A model generated the notes under the pieces. The model made no database searches, had not been told where the DNA came from, and worked only from the letters and a program-made list of their open reading frames with translations. 64,000 bases of DNA from Balanoglossus misakiensis (taxonomy: Eukaryota > Hemichordata): the NCBI GenBank assembly GCA_040954595.2, contig CM082577.2, forward strand, positions 2,728,001-2,792,000. The letters are read 5' to 3'. The stretch's first letter is position 1. The number at the start of each line of letters is the position of its first letter. The translations under genes and the position numbers were made by a program. This document shows positions 37,517-52,500 of this stretch, in pieces.

Positions 37517-40500
37517 GTAAGTAAACATCAAAGAAAAAAATTGTTGGACTATGTAAAATGAGCCTTAGTTACGTCTCTTCAAAATTTATCATATTTTACT
37601 TTTTTTTTTAAAAGATTAATGGATTTGATATATATACATCATTTTTTATGGATGTTAGAGGATTGTTGTAAGCTCCTCAAACATACTGCAAAAGTACGAC
37701 AGGAAGTGTTTTATTCTTGACTAGCGACAATAACGATTTGTGATTTTCTAAAACTTAAAAAACATATAAATGTGCATATCTTATCTCGTGGTTGCAGTTC
37801 TTGAGAAAGGTCTTTGTTGGACTCAGTGGATGAATTCCGATGACCCATACCAGGGCAGAGGAGATTATGAAATACTGTCTGAACTACGCAAAGAGTGAGT
37901 GGGCATTTTAATGATTTTCTTATGTCAATGTATTGATATTGGTTGTTAGTTGGGATATACTCCCTCCATCATATGCCATGTGATGGAAGACTTACTAGCT
38001 GATCATAAGAAATATGTGTGACAGAGATTAATTTTGTAAGGGTAACACTTTTTCTCGCCTGCATGTCTCTGTAGCTATTCTGTCTGCAAACACTCTGTTC
38101 CCAAAGCCATCGAATGCGAAACTACTGGTGGTATCAAGGTGACCACTAACACTGAAGACAATCTTGTGTGTGACCGTCGTGTCGGCCTGACCTGTGACAA
38201 CACCCAGAGCACGACTTGTGAGGATTACAGAGTCAGATTGCTGTGCCCATGCAAGAGCACCAGTAAGTAAATTAATAGTGGTCTTTTGGCCAATCATCAA
38301 TGGCAGAGTATCTCAGCATTCATGGTCTGAATCTAGGTACATGTATCATATTGGGACTTTCACTTCCCTTCCTCTGCATAGATTCACTCTAGAATTTTCA
38401 AGCAGGCCATAAAAATGTCCATTTCACTCATGTCACCATTGTGAAAGATGAACTGACAAAGGAGAGAGTATTCAAAAGAAAAAAAGACCATCAGACTATA
38501 TATTGCAATTGTATTAACAAAAATCATAATCCACTTATAATTCTGCCATTCAGGAGACATTAATAGAATTGTTTTTGATTAATTTTCTCTTCTAGGTAGT
38601 AGTAAAACTTGCTCATACTCTGGAAAGGAATTTGAACCCCAAGAAGTCACCACTCAGGGCTGCCACACTTGGTAAGTTGGACAAAGCAACAATTTTTCAG
38701 TCAATAACTATAAAGATATTTGATGTTTGTTCATATATTTGTTCATTTGTTCTTCATTATGTGCTTAGTTTGTTCATTTGTCTGTGTTCATTCTTTCATT
38801 CCTTCCTTCATTCATTCATTCATTCATTCATTCATTCATTCAGTCAGTCAGTCAGTCAGTCAGTCAGTCAGTCAGTCAGTCGACTGGTCAGTGAGTCATG
38901 ACATTATTTCTCAATTTTATCTTTTTGTAGCACTTGTTTAGCCACAGGAGATTGGAGCTGCTCCGATGAGACTTGCTTATCCAGTAAGTTAAAAACAATA
39001 TCTTTATATGTACCCATTGAACTATGCCCTAGAATACATAATACACCAGAGTTAATGCCATGTTCAATGTAGTTTCTGTCCAAAATATTCCTCCATGCTT
39101 CACATTCAATAACTTACATGGTTATTTATCAATGCATGTAAAATTGTGAGATTATTTTCTGTTGATGTTATCACAAACATGTTCTTTGCACTTTTATTCA
39201 ACAGCGGATGAAGATTCTAGTACTGTGAGATATGGAGTGTGCCTCCTTGGTGGGAAATTCTACAGATCTTTTGACACTGCATTTTATGGTTCACAGTCAT
39301 GGTAAGTATAATGTACAGTACAGATCAGAAGATTCAGAATAAAGTTTCCAACTGAGTCATCAGCTCTGGGCCAGCCCAGGGTCAGTTAACCTCTCATTAG
39401 CACACATATATACAAGTGCCAAAGCCAAAGCATAAACACAAGCAAGTTTGTTACATGTAACCTATTAGATTTCTAATTTCTGTTACACAGCATGTGCCTT
39501 CAGAGTGGCGCCTGGTCCTGCAATGGTGCCATGGGTATGGCGCTCAGTGGATCGCAGTCTGGCCAGTGTATCACAATCGACGGCACCGAGTATGAGACCA
39601 GAGATGTCATCAACAATGATTGCAACAAATGGTGAGTCCACGTCTTTGAATGCAGCTTGCTAATTTGAGCCACCACTAGGTAGACCTTGAAAAAGACATT
39701 TAGTACATGGAGCTTTAAGAAATTCATTTGGCAATCATTTGTATAGCAAAGTTCATTGATCAATGATTGACCATGCATGATATGCTAACGGTACTTTAGT
39801 GCTCGGTATATATTTTGTGATGGTATCAGGATTTTGAAGACATCTGAATTCAAAATTGCATTTTTGACCCTGAAAACTGGTGGTAAAGTTTGAAGTCCTT
39901 GAATTTAGAGGGACTGGATGCTCATGTTGATTGTGCCTTCATATATCATGTACACATGCATACATGTGCAGTATATACATGTATTTTATATTAAATAAGT
40001 TCATACATCTTAAAATATCTCTGAGTAAATAAATGTGCAAAAAGCATAAACTACAAGATTTGCTAAATTGGACACTCTGAGTGTTTATCTCTGGATTCTT
40101 TAACAGCATCTGTGATGATGGCAAGTGGGAATGCACTAAGATGCTGTGTCCAGCAGTTGGCATTATCAGTGATGAAGACACCATGTGCAAGGCCAATGAC
40201 CAGCTCTACCAAGATGGCCATGTCTACCAGAAGGACTGCAATGTATGGTGAGTACATGTGTGTACTTTCAGAGCACTCGTCGCATTTCTGCCACTACGTA
40301 TACCAGGTAGTAATTGATTCTTCAACCACCAATTTTATACATGTACAATGTACATGTACAGGTATGTTGGTTAGATTTGATTAGCCAGTGCTACTTATAA
40401 AAACTGGTGAGGTTTACCCATTTGTCATTGAAAAACAACTTCAGATACACGTATAACCTCAGTAGACCCTTGAGTTTCTCAAGGGTCTATCACTGTCTTC

Positions 40501-43500
40501 AAGTTCAACATACCTGAGCGATTTGATAACTGCATGTAAATTTACGTTAACTTCTTTCTTGTGCTTTTGCAGTGTTTGTACAATAGGCAGATGGGACTGC
40601 ACCAAGTTTGACTGTACAACAATTCCAACCAGCACCAGACCTGAGACATGTACAAATATCGACGGAATCCAGTACCCCCACGGCCAGATGGTGAACAGGG
40701 ACTGCAACACATGGTAAGATATGGCAGGGGATTCCTTTTGTAAAGCATACATGTACAGCTTATGTGCTGGGAGTTTGACATTGAGAAGTCAGTGTAATGT
40801 TATTTGTACCAGACTTTACATCAGGTCTGATGTACAAGTACTTACATGTACATGTACATTTACATTAGGGCCTACCAAGTGTACCATAGGGAACACAAAA
40901 AAATATCCTTAACCAACAGGTAACTAAGAGTAGAGTGGCCGTGTTTATAAAATATGATAGACAAACTGTGTTGATGTGTGAATCACAGATATATTACTGT
41001 GTCACTTTGATACGTACAGACTTTATTTCCAATGTCATGATTTTCTTCCCTGTCTTTTTGGTGCAGTATCTGTCTCAGTGGCAAGTGGGAATGCACAAGG
41101 CGTTACTGCCAACCCGATCTTTACCCGAACTCCATCTGCATAGACCAGAAAACGAACAACCCAGTCAGAAGTGGTGACTCTATCATTAAAGACTGCAACG
41201 TATGGTGAGTGGCAGTTCGACTATAAACATATTCCATATCTTGTTCTGACTGAAAGTGTTTGCCTAGTTGCACAACATAATGAAACTTTGTTTACTTTCC
41301 AGTACAGTATATGTACACTGTGCTGATATATAGGCTAAAAATTTGGCAATAATGCTTTAGGGATTCAAACTAGAAATTGCACACTTAACAAAATTACTCT
41401 GAATCTTTACAGCGTCTGCAACAGTGGTACCTTCACATGCACTGAGGCTGCCTGTATCAGTGGTAAGTCACTTAACCCCATTTTGAGTTTCATACTGAAA
41501 ACGTATGTTGTTTGTATAGTGTATGACTTTCACTTTGATATAAAGGGTCTTTTAATGCATCTTGTATGCCACATATGTCTTCTTTCTGCTCTAGGTAACT
41601 GCTTGGAGCATCAGAGAAGATATGACACTGCCACCGCACCTCTGCCAGGCTCCTACCGCCCAACTTGTCTGCAAGATGGAACATACGCACCAACACAGGT
41701 AAGGTTATAGCGACAGCTGTCATGGTGTTTGAGTTGGTCGTCCTTTCTTATTCACCAATTCTTGCTTGATAATTGATGGTACATGCACGTCCAACTACAT
41801 TGTATGTTACATGTATCAAAATCCCCTAGACATATACTTGTTGGACTTATATTCCACCACAAAATACTGTCTGATGTACACTAGTTGGCCCTGAGTTATA
41901 TATCCATGTTAAAATCCAACTCATGTCGTTCATTTGTTCTCATCCCATTTCAGTGCAATGCTGACAACACGCTCTGTTTCAATGTTGACAAGGAAGGCAA
42001 TCGTATTCCAGATCCCTGCAAGGCTGGAAGCGATACTCCGGACTGGTGCTCACCAGACACAAGTGAGTCCCTCCCCCGATTCCCAACTTTCTGGTCACAC
42101 TTACAGTAGAGTATCATACCATTGTTTGGAAATAGTAATGAGAGCATTTTGTTTAATGACTATTTCTTTCTTCTGTACAGTTAAGGGCGAGTTAATTAGA
42201 GCCCTACGTGTATTTTTAATGACATGATAATCTAGCAAGTGGCCATTGCAAGTCTCATACCAAGCTATCAAATACAGGGTACCACTATATTTTATGAGAG
42301 AAGTCTGCAGTTTCTTTATAGAGATTTCAAATATTTTACAATGCATGCTCGGCATAATCATTAATCACCTATGCATCATGCAGTTTTATCTTGTTCAGTA
42401 TGTTAAAAGTGTCTATGGTTAAAAAAACAGATGATTTTGATATTTACACAGAACCAATCAAGACCTGTGAGACCCAACGCAGTATTGCCGAGAACACACC
42501 TGGTCTGTATCCGCCCACATGTGAACCAGATGGCCGCTACTCCCCACTGCAGTGCCACCTGGGCACCTGGATGTGTCACTGTGTGGACGTCAACGGCATC
42601 ACCATCAAGGGAACAGTGCAGCACATCTCTGAAGGCAAACCGAACTGCGATGAGTACAGAAACAGTAAGTGATATGACCTAGCCATCAACAGTGTGCTCT
42701 CTAATCCCATATGACGCGCCGCTGACTCAATAAACTCACTGGTGCCTCAAGACAATTATCCACACTAAATGCAAAGGTATAGGGCTGACTCAGAAAAATT
42801 TCTAGAAATCCTCAAATTGACTCTTTTTAAAAATTACATGTACATGTATGTTCGTTAGAGGGCACACTGGTCATGATGATGACCCCTGAATTCAGTTCTA
42901 ACTTTCATTGCCGTGTGATTGACTGTGTACTAGTATACTATACATGTACAGTACATACATTGTATTGATCAAAGTGCCAATTGCAAGTTGATAATAATAG
43001 ATACATGGATTGATATTTTTCATTACAGAAAACTTGAAAACTACAACTTCAAGAGATGATACAACCACAACAACAACCACTGTGACAAGTAAGTCTTCGT
43101 GCAAATTATGTTCCTTTGTATTTGATCAGAACACTTTAGTTAGCAAAAAAATGACTTGCTAGAAATTAACTCACAAGTTTCTAGTTTTAGCCAGTTAAAA
43201 AAATACTTGATCTCACACTTATCCCACTATTCCCTCCTTATGAATTCTAGCAAATCCGTGTGCCATTGCTCGCAGAAAGAGCCAGGAACTCGGAATTCCT
43301 TCACCCAACTGTCAGGAAGACGGTACCTTCACACCAATGCAGTGCACTTCACAGATGTGCTACTGTGTGGACAACCAAGGTGTTCTCATCCCAGACACCA
43401 TCACGCCCATCAGGCCCAACATCAGAGTCACCAAACCAAACTGTGAACAGTACAATAGAAGTAAGTAAGATACTGTAGTCTCATTTCTGCTCTCTTTGGT

Positions 43501-46500
43501 TAGAGCACAGCACCTACATGTACATGTACAACTGTAGTTCAGTGTGCCCACACTGAAATGTTAATCCCAATTAAAAACTCAGGAACAATTATACACTTCT
43601 TGTAGCCGTGAGGTTTGGATTATTAAACATGAGCCAATGAATACCTTGAACATATATCTCAAAAATGGTGTAGATCTGTTGCAATCATATTTCGAGTCAT
43701 ATTTGTACATGTAGCTGTCATTAAAGCTTTATTCCCATGCATAGACTATGAGGGTGTTGGAATGGTTAAGATACATGTATTACATGATTTGCTGTGTAGC
43801 TAAAAATACTGACTTTGACCACCACATTTTGTTTACACAGTTAACCTGATTACAATCACCCCAATCATGACTGGTGCACAGACAAGCCAGGGACAGAACA
43901 CCATCAAAGGTATTATCATACCATTTTGTGGTAGATGTATCAAAATGTATATTCCAGCCTGTTATTGCTGCTAAGGCTATTGAGAGTATTACCTGTCTTT
44001 ACCTTGTTCCATCTGTTGAAATTCATCTCAAGAAAATGTTATGAGTGTTTTACTTAGATATCTAGATACAGATTTAGAATTGATAAAAAAATTACATATG
44101 TACATATTTTATTGGTAAATGTTACAATAACAATGTCAAATCGAAAAGTATTATTTTCCAAGTCTTATAAACAGAAGTGAATATGTAAACTTGTCAATAT
44201 GCTGATCAATTGCTGTAACAATTGACTGACGATGTTTATTGTTTACATATTTTCACTCGCCAGTTGAACCCTGCTTCAAGCACCAAGAACTTGCCACCAG
44301 CGTTGACATAACACCCATGGTGTGCAACCCTGAGGATGGCACCTTCGTGCCCAGACAAGTCCTATCCGAAGCCACCTACTGCGTAGACAGTAATGGCGTC
44401 ACTATCCCTGGCACAGTGACTCTGAACACTCCTCAAGACACTGCACCAGAATGTGAACAATACAAGAGCTGTGAGTACCATATATACTGTAAAACGGGAG
44501 ATTTTCGTGATATCAACAGTGGCGACATTTCCAGGACGATTAATTTTCGTGTTCGGGCGTTCTCTTTATCTCCGAATAATATTGTACATATTGTTCTTTC
44601 GCAACTATTTATTATCTTGTTCTTTTGGCTCTCACGAAGTTCGTGAAAAATTTATCATACATGAAATTCTGTTACCTTGTATATTTTCAGTGTCCCTGAC
44701 GACAGAAATGAACTTGAAGACAGCCATGGTGACACCCATCACTCTCTCAACTCCTCTGGGACCACAGACTGTGTATGTTATCCCTGAACCCAACACAACC
44801 ATTGCATCTGTTACCCTACCAAAGAACATGAACATCACCAGTAAGTACATGTACTGTTGCAAATATTCTAACCAAGTTAAGAAAATAATCTTCTGAGATG
44901 CAAAAATTCAATCATCATTAATATTATTATTTATTTGAATCAGGCTCTAGGGCCCATAGAAATAGTTTAAAATATGTATACACATCGGTACACCAAAACA
45001 GTCAATCAATACAGCGATCAGTATAAAAAATTCCTCCAGTGCCTGCTCTGTTAGGAATCTATACGGAATTGTTTAAAAAAAGGTAGATGCTGACTGGTCG
45101 GTTCAATTCCTGAGATTTGAATAAGCCAATAAGGTAATCTCCTCAGCACAGGTTAAAAGTATACTCACTAATGGTCAACAATCTGTCTTTCATTTTGCCC
45201 AGACCTGTCCATGTGCACACGTCTACAGTTGATTGCCATCACCTTGGAGGTTCCATCGCCAACCTGTGAACCCAACGGCACATTCACACCCCTGCAGTGC
45301 ACTTCAACTGCATGTTACTGTGTGGACACTGAGGGAATGACAATCCCTGGCACGGAGACTGAAATCACTCCGATGCTCACCAAAAAGATCAACAAAACTG
45401 TCTGTGAAAAATACAGGACTGGTAAGTAACTGTCATTTGATTAATACACCCTCTGCTGTATAACCTGTGGCGTACTTGTGTGCAATAAGCGTTCTCGTGT
45501 TTGTAAATCCAGTGGTCCAAGATCATGAACTATTTTTTTGTTCTTGCAGTCACCATCACTCCAAGCATGTCAGTTGTTTCTGAGGTACGACCAACAGGTA
45601 AGTCAGTTTTCTATTGCTCTCCCCCCTTTAAAAGCTGATTGAAGTATATACATGTACCAGAATTGAATATTGACAAATATGTTTGGTGTATGTAACAGAA
45701 ATCAGTGCAGGGGAGCTACATGTACATTTGGTCCTAAAAATCCAACGTGTATTGTGGCTGCCATGATGTACCATCTGATACATGTTACACTTCAAAGACT
45801 ATTGTGTAAACTTAGCAGCTAGAGCTGAACTCTAATGTTAAAATATTATTTTTACATTGTCTTCTTTTCCGTTTTCAAATTATAGATTGGCAGATATATG
45901 TTAAGTCCTGTTTTATGGATATTTGTGTTTGTGTTGTACTTAATTCATGTATTATTGTTAACTTGTAGCTGCACCAGATACTGTACGACCGTCAGGTAAG
46001 TGAGTTTTCAATTGCTGAACTTAGCAGCCTTTACACTTACAGCTGAACTACTGCAGTTTTCAAATTATAGATTGGCAGATACAGAGTATGTGTTTAAGTC
46101 ATGTTTTATGGGTATTTGTGTTTGTTATGTACTTACATGTAATTCATGTGTTATTGTTAACTTGTAGTTGCACCAGATACGGTACGACCATCAGGTAAGT
46201 CAGTTTTCTATTGCTTGCCTTGTAAAAATACAGTACATGTATGCGTGCGGCACATTTATATGACAGAAATCAATGCATGCATACATGCAGAGGCTACAAA
46301 TCGATGGTATATTACGGCTTCCATCTGATACACCCTAAAGACTATTATGTAAACTCATGAACTTAATTAGCAGCCTTAACAGCTGAACTAGTTTTCTAAT
46401 TATAGATTGGCAGATATGATTAAGTCCTGTTTTATGGGTATACTGGTGTGTTTGTTATACTTACCATAATTCTCATGTGTTAACTTTTAGCTGCACCAGA

Positions 46501-49500
46501 TAGGGTACGACCATCAGGTAAGTCAGTTTTCTATTGCTTGCCTTTAAAAAGTTGAAGTATATACCAGAATTGAATATTGACAAATATATGATATATGCGT
46601 GTGGCACTTTTATGTATGACTGAAATCAATGCATGCATACATTCAGGATCTACATTGTGCAAATCCAGGGTATATTACGGCATCCATCTGATACACCCTA
46701 AAGACTATTATGTAAAGTCATGAACTTAGCAGCCTTTACAGCTGAACTAGTTTTCAAATTATAGATTTGCAGATATGTTTAAGTCCTGTTTTATAGGTAA
46801 TTTGTGTTTGTGTTACATACTTACCGTAATTCTCATATGTTATGTTTACTTCTAGCTGAACCAGATAAGGTACGACCATCAGGTAAGTCAGTTTTCAATT
46901 GCTTGCCTTTTAAAAGCTGAAGTTACCAGAATGTATGTGTGTGGCACTTTTATGTATGACTGAAATCAATGCATGCATACATTAATTCAGAGGCTACAAA
47001 TCGAAGGTATATTACAGCTTCCATCTGATATACCCCAAAGACTATTATGTAAATTCATGAACTTAGCAGCCTTTACAGCTGAACTAGTGTTCAAATTATA
47101 TATTGGCAGATATTTTTTTTTGTGTTGTACTAATCGTAATTCTCATGTGTTAACTTGTAGCTGAACCAGATAAGGTACGACCATCAGGTAAGTCAGTTTT
47201 CTATTGCTCTCTTTTTAGAAGCTAAAGTAAATACCAGAATTGTTTGACAGATATGTTTAGGTTCTGTTTTATGGGTATTTGTGTTTGTTATGTACTTAAT
47301 TCATGTGTTATTGTTAACTTGTAGTTGCACCAGATACAGTACGACCATCAGGTAAGTCAGTTTTCTATTGCTTGCCTTTTAAAAGCTGAAGTATATACCA
47401 GAATTGAATATTGTCAAATACATGTACCGGTACATGTATGTATATGACAGCTGAACTGCTATAGTTTTCAAAATATAGATTAGCAGATATGTTTCAGTCC
47501 TGTTTTCTGGGTATTTGTGTTTGTCATGTACTTAATAAATGTGTTATATTAACTTGTAGTTGCACCAGATACCGTTTTGACTGGAACATGGTCGGAGAAA
47601 TTGAAAATCCAGTTCCCAGGTACATGTTAAGATTGACTAAATTTTACAGAGAGAGATAAAAAGGGGGGAGGGGCAGTGAGAATATAGAAATACAGTAAGA
47701 GACATATAAAGAAAAGACAGAGGCAGAAACAAATATATATAGATGTTGAAAGACTGGGGGGGGGGCAGTTTCTTTTTTAGTAAAGTGTGGGTGATTTCAT
47801 TTGTGATGTTTACAGATGATACACCATGCCAGCAACACTATGACTTGGTCAAGGAGAATGACATCTCAGATGCTTTGGATTGTCATCCCAGTGGAGTATT
47901 TGCCGCCACCCAGCAGAATGTGAGTGGTGTTGTCTTCTGTGTTGATGTCAGAGGCATCACAATACCTGGCACAGTCCTCGTCAACACCACCGGCGAAGTA
48001 CCAAGCGACTACTGCCAGTCGTATACAACAGGTGAGTGTGGTATGAAATGAAACCGCAAAACAGGTGCATGTGTTTATAGCCAAGAGAGTGCCAAGCGTA
48101 CAAGACTGGCACTTTATAGTGTGATATACATGTACAATACATTGGAATGTAGTTAACCAATAGAATAATACCAAAACAAAATGTACAAGTGAGTGTGATG
48201 ATCCGATGGAATGAATGTGTACAGAACAGGGAAGTGATTGTTTCATGCTTCACCAGATTTGATGAGCCTGTAGTAAGTCAGCTGTACAAGCCAGAAGTTG
48301 TAGCTTTGACTATGTCAATACTTATTACAAGATAATTTCTTTGTTTTCATGAAAATAATAGATCATTCTACATGTATTTACACAAAGATAGATATAATTC
48401 CACTCACATCGTTAATTAAATGTGTGCATTATCCCTGTTTTAATAAACAATAAAATCACAAAATTGCCCATGTTCTTTCTCCAGTGAATCTGGCCGCGAC
48501 ATTGCCAGTACTTCCAAACCCAGTGGTGCGTCCAATCACCATTCCCACACCACTCGGACCCAAGACTGTCTACATCGTGCCGGATAACCCACTGGTGGAC
48601 ACTCTGCTGCCACTGGCCAACAACACAGGCAACAAACCAAACATCACTTACAGTAAGCAACATCTAATACAAATAAACACATGCTGTTATTTGTAGTTTT
48701 GATCATGCCAGAATTGTCATTGTGCACAGTTTTTGATTTTTCTCTATCATCGCCAAAGATTCGAAATTTTGATCTGATATGCACATTGGGTTTGCATGCC
48801 AATAATGGTGGTATGACTGTTGTGTCTCTTCAGCTATCCCACCATGCACTCGTGTGCTGGAACTGACCGCAGCCCTGGGCCTGCCAACTCCTTCGTGCCA
48901 CCCAGAGAATGGTACCTTCACACCCCTGCAGTGCGACAGCGTTGTCTGCATGTGTGTGGACACCCAGGGTGCCATCATTCCAGGAACCATCACCAAGAAG
49001 ACAGCTGATGTCGATACTCCAGACTGTGAGGAGTACAGGAATGGTAAGCTGGGATATGTTACTTAGGGTTCTAGGACACGCACCCCCTGGACTCTTCATA
49101 TTACCCTAACTTTCTTGAGGAACTGTGCCTAACCCTGAACATGATCATTTAATTGGTTGCGTTAACTAATAAATTGAGAATATGAATATACATGTATGTC
49201 AGATCTGATGGGACTGGACAGCCATATTTTATTGCCTTTAGCACATATCTTTTCCATGGAATCTAATTATTTTGTATTTCCTGCTTGCTCTAGTTCTGAT
49301 CGCACCAGTCTTCCCAACACAGATAACTAAAACTGTGAATGTGGATCAGATGATGCCTAAGAAAGTCCCACACAGTAAGTGTATCATTCGTTTTATATTG
49401 TTGTGGAAAAGGATAAGCAAAGTGCTTCAAAGTTGTTTTTGAGCATTTTTTTAAAAATCAGTAAATTTTGAAATAAATCACACTGAGGTAAATGGACATG

Positions 49501-52500
49501 TATTGGCATATACATACATGAAGCATGCACATCAGTGATATTGACACGAGAAAATATGGATTTATTCATCTTAAAATGACTGATAATGTTTGGTTTTGGT
49601 TCCGACAGCTACCTGTGAGAAACACCAGAAGTTCATTGAAGAACACAACATTCCTTCACTGACTTGCCATCCAGAGAACGGCACTTTCACTCCCATGCAG
49701 TGTCAAGACGATGTCTGCTACTGTGTGGACATGTTTGGCGTCACCATCCCTGGCACTGTGACTGTTGTCACCCCCACAAATCCAGCACCTGTCTGTGAAG
49801 AATACAGGATTGGTGAGTTTTTCTTAATTTGTACGTGGGGATTGAATGGACAGGGGCATTTGTTCTGTGTTGAACACAATTTTCTAAGTTCACTAGCCAC
49901 AATAACTTTGTGTGCTATTTATCCCATTTGTACATATACAGAACTCCATGACCACTGCACCCAATTTTTTCCATGCAGAAGTTACTTTCACAAGTGATGC
50001 AGTGCATTCTGCTGCTGTACTTTCACAAGTGTAGCAGAAATCTCTGTATCATGAGCTGAAAGATGAAGAATATGAAGTTCACTCTTAGTTTAATATGGCC
50101 GAGTGTGACTGATGACTTTTACTTTAATAATACTATTAAACACTATCCAAAGGTTGTCCAACCTAAATAACACATTCTCTTGATATGTTATTGACAGTTA
50201 ACATGAATGCTACTTTGACCGTGCAACCAACTCCACTGATCACACCAGTGACAATCCACACACCAGATGGTCCCCAGACAGTCTGGACAGTATCACAGGC
50301 TTTGAACAACATCACCACATCTAATGTCAACACTGCAAGTAAGTGTCCTTTCAGTATACTCAATCTTCTCGTATTGGCATTTGGTACAACAATCGCATTG
50401 TTTTAGCTATGTTATGAATAAGATGAAAAGGGTTTTTATAGAGCAGATTTTGAATTATTTTTGTAACTCACTGTGGTTTCTCTGCTAACCTGAATTCCCT
50501 GGTTGTCTGCACACAGCCATTCCAGTCTGCACCAGACACCAACTGATTGCCCAGCTGATGAAGGTGACACCACCAAACTGCACCAAAGATGGACTGTTCG
50601 TACCTCAGCAGTTCACTGAGACTGTGACCTACTGCGTGGATGTTCAGGGCACCATTGTGACGGACACCATCACGCTCCTCAACAGAGACTCTAATGTGAA
50701 ATTGAACTGTGACCATTCAAAATCAAGTGAGTGGAATAACTAAATAAATGTTCAGTTATCCTGCTGAAATAAGTATGTTAATAATGCTGTACTTTGAGAG
50801 AGTTACGATGGAGAAATTGTTATGCTCTTATCATTGAACTTTTTAAAAGACTGAGCCATGAGAATATGTAGTGATATTGCGAAGTGGACACTAAATAGTG
50901 CACTTTTTTTCACAACAGTTGATATAACTCCAAAAGTGATAACAACTAGCAATCCAGTTGGTGAGTATTAAAATTATGTTTTTAGATTTTAAAAAGAACA
51001 GAGATGGAGATAGAAAAAAATATAAATAGACTTTTGAGAGTAGTTTTGGGATGAATAGAGCAAATTTTCAATGAGCAAGTTCCATCTAGATTATGATTAT
51101 TTTAATTACATCATGTCAAAACATAACGCGTTATGACGAACTTTTAAGATTTCCCGATGTAACATCCTTTTCAGCTGATCAGCTATGCAGGGAACACCGA
51201 AGCAAGGTCAGGCAATTTGGCGTGCCTAGTCTGGACTGTTACCGGGAGAATGCTACCTTTGTGCCTGTGCAGAGACACTATGATATTGCCTTCTGTGTTG
51301 ATGTGCGGGGAGTTGCCATCCCAGGCACTCTCTCACCAATCGCCTCTGACAAGACAACTGAACAGACCTGTGAGAAATTCAGATATGGTAAGTATAGTAT
51401 TTGCTTTCTTTAAAACAGGCTCTGAAAGTTATGTGGCCCTAATTACTTATGATAACAAATAAATTTGAATATGACTGAAATATTTTGAAAAATTTAACTT
51501 TGTTTCCTGTGGAGAATCATTTGGAAACGGTCATCAACTTGACATAAAGATTGTTGTTATCTTTAAGTTACAATTGTAGAAATAATGTCTTTCGATGTTT
51601 CAATTTCAAAAAGTTAATTTCAATCATTTATTGTGGAACTATGGAAAATATTTGCTTCACAATCCCACAGTAAACGTGGAGACGGTTGCTGTCAGCCTTC
51701 CACAACCCAAGGTTCAACCACAGGTGATTCCAGTCACTGTGTTCACACCATACGGACCCAGGACAGTGTTTATGCCTCTTCCCACTGAGACTACAGTCAC
51801 ACAGACAACTACATCTACCTGTAAGTGTAGTCATCCGTTTATTTTAACTTCTAATGGATTGGGCTCTATGCATCCAAGCGTCTATCTGTATCCAATTACT
51901 CCAACATGCCTGGACCAATTTCATTCAAACTTTTTAAATGGACAATGAACCTTGATAGTACATACTACAAATGAAGGCATGTCAATTTATTTGGCGATCC
52001 ATAATATACTTTGGAATTAACATACATAGCTTTTGGTAACATTTATCGAGAAAAAAAAACATCGAAAAAAGGGTCAGAAAATAAAGCGGTCCCAGAAAAG
52101 CCCGCAAAATGTGTTTGTTACAGTGTAAAATCAACTGTATATATTTGTTGTAAAGCCTTCTGTCTTGTAGCCCTCTCTTTTCAAAAACTGTGTTCACATG
52201 GCTTTCATTGAATCTTGCATTGCACCTTTTGAAATCTAATTGGTGCAAGCCCACTTTTCTACCCTGTTTCAGCCATCCCAGCATGCGTAAAGCAACAGCA
52301 AGTGGCCCTGGCTATGGGCACCCAGCCACCGACCTGCCAGTCCAACGGTACCTTCACCCCACTGCAGTGTACCAAGAAAGCCTGCTACTGTGTGGACACA
52401 CAGGGTACCATTGTCCCAGGCACAGCTGTACCCATCACTCCATACACCAAGACTATGAACCTCAACTGCAATGGTTTCTGGAATAGTAAGTGTGTCGCCA

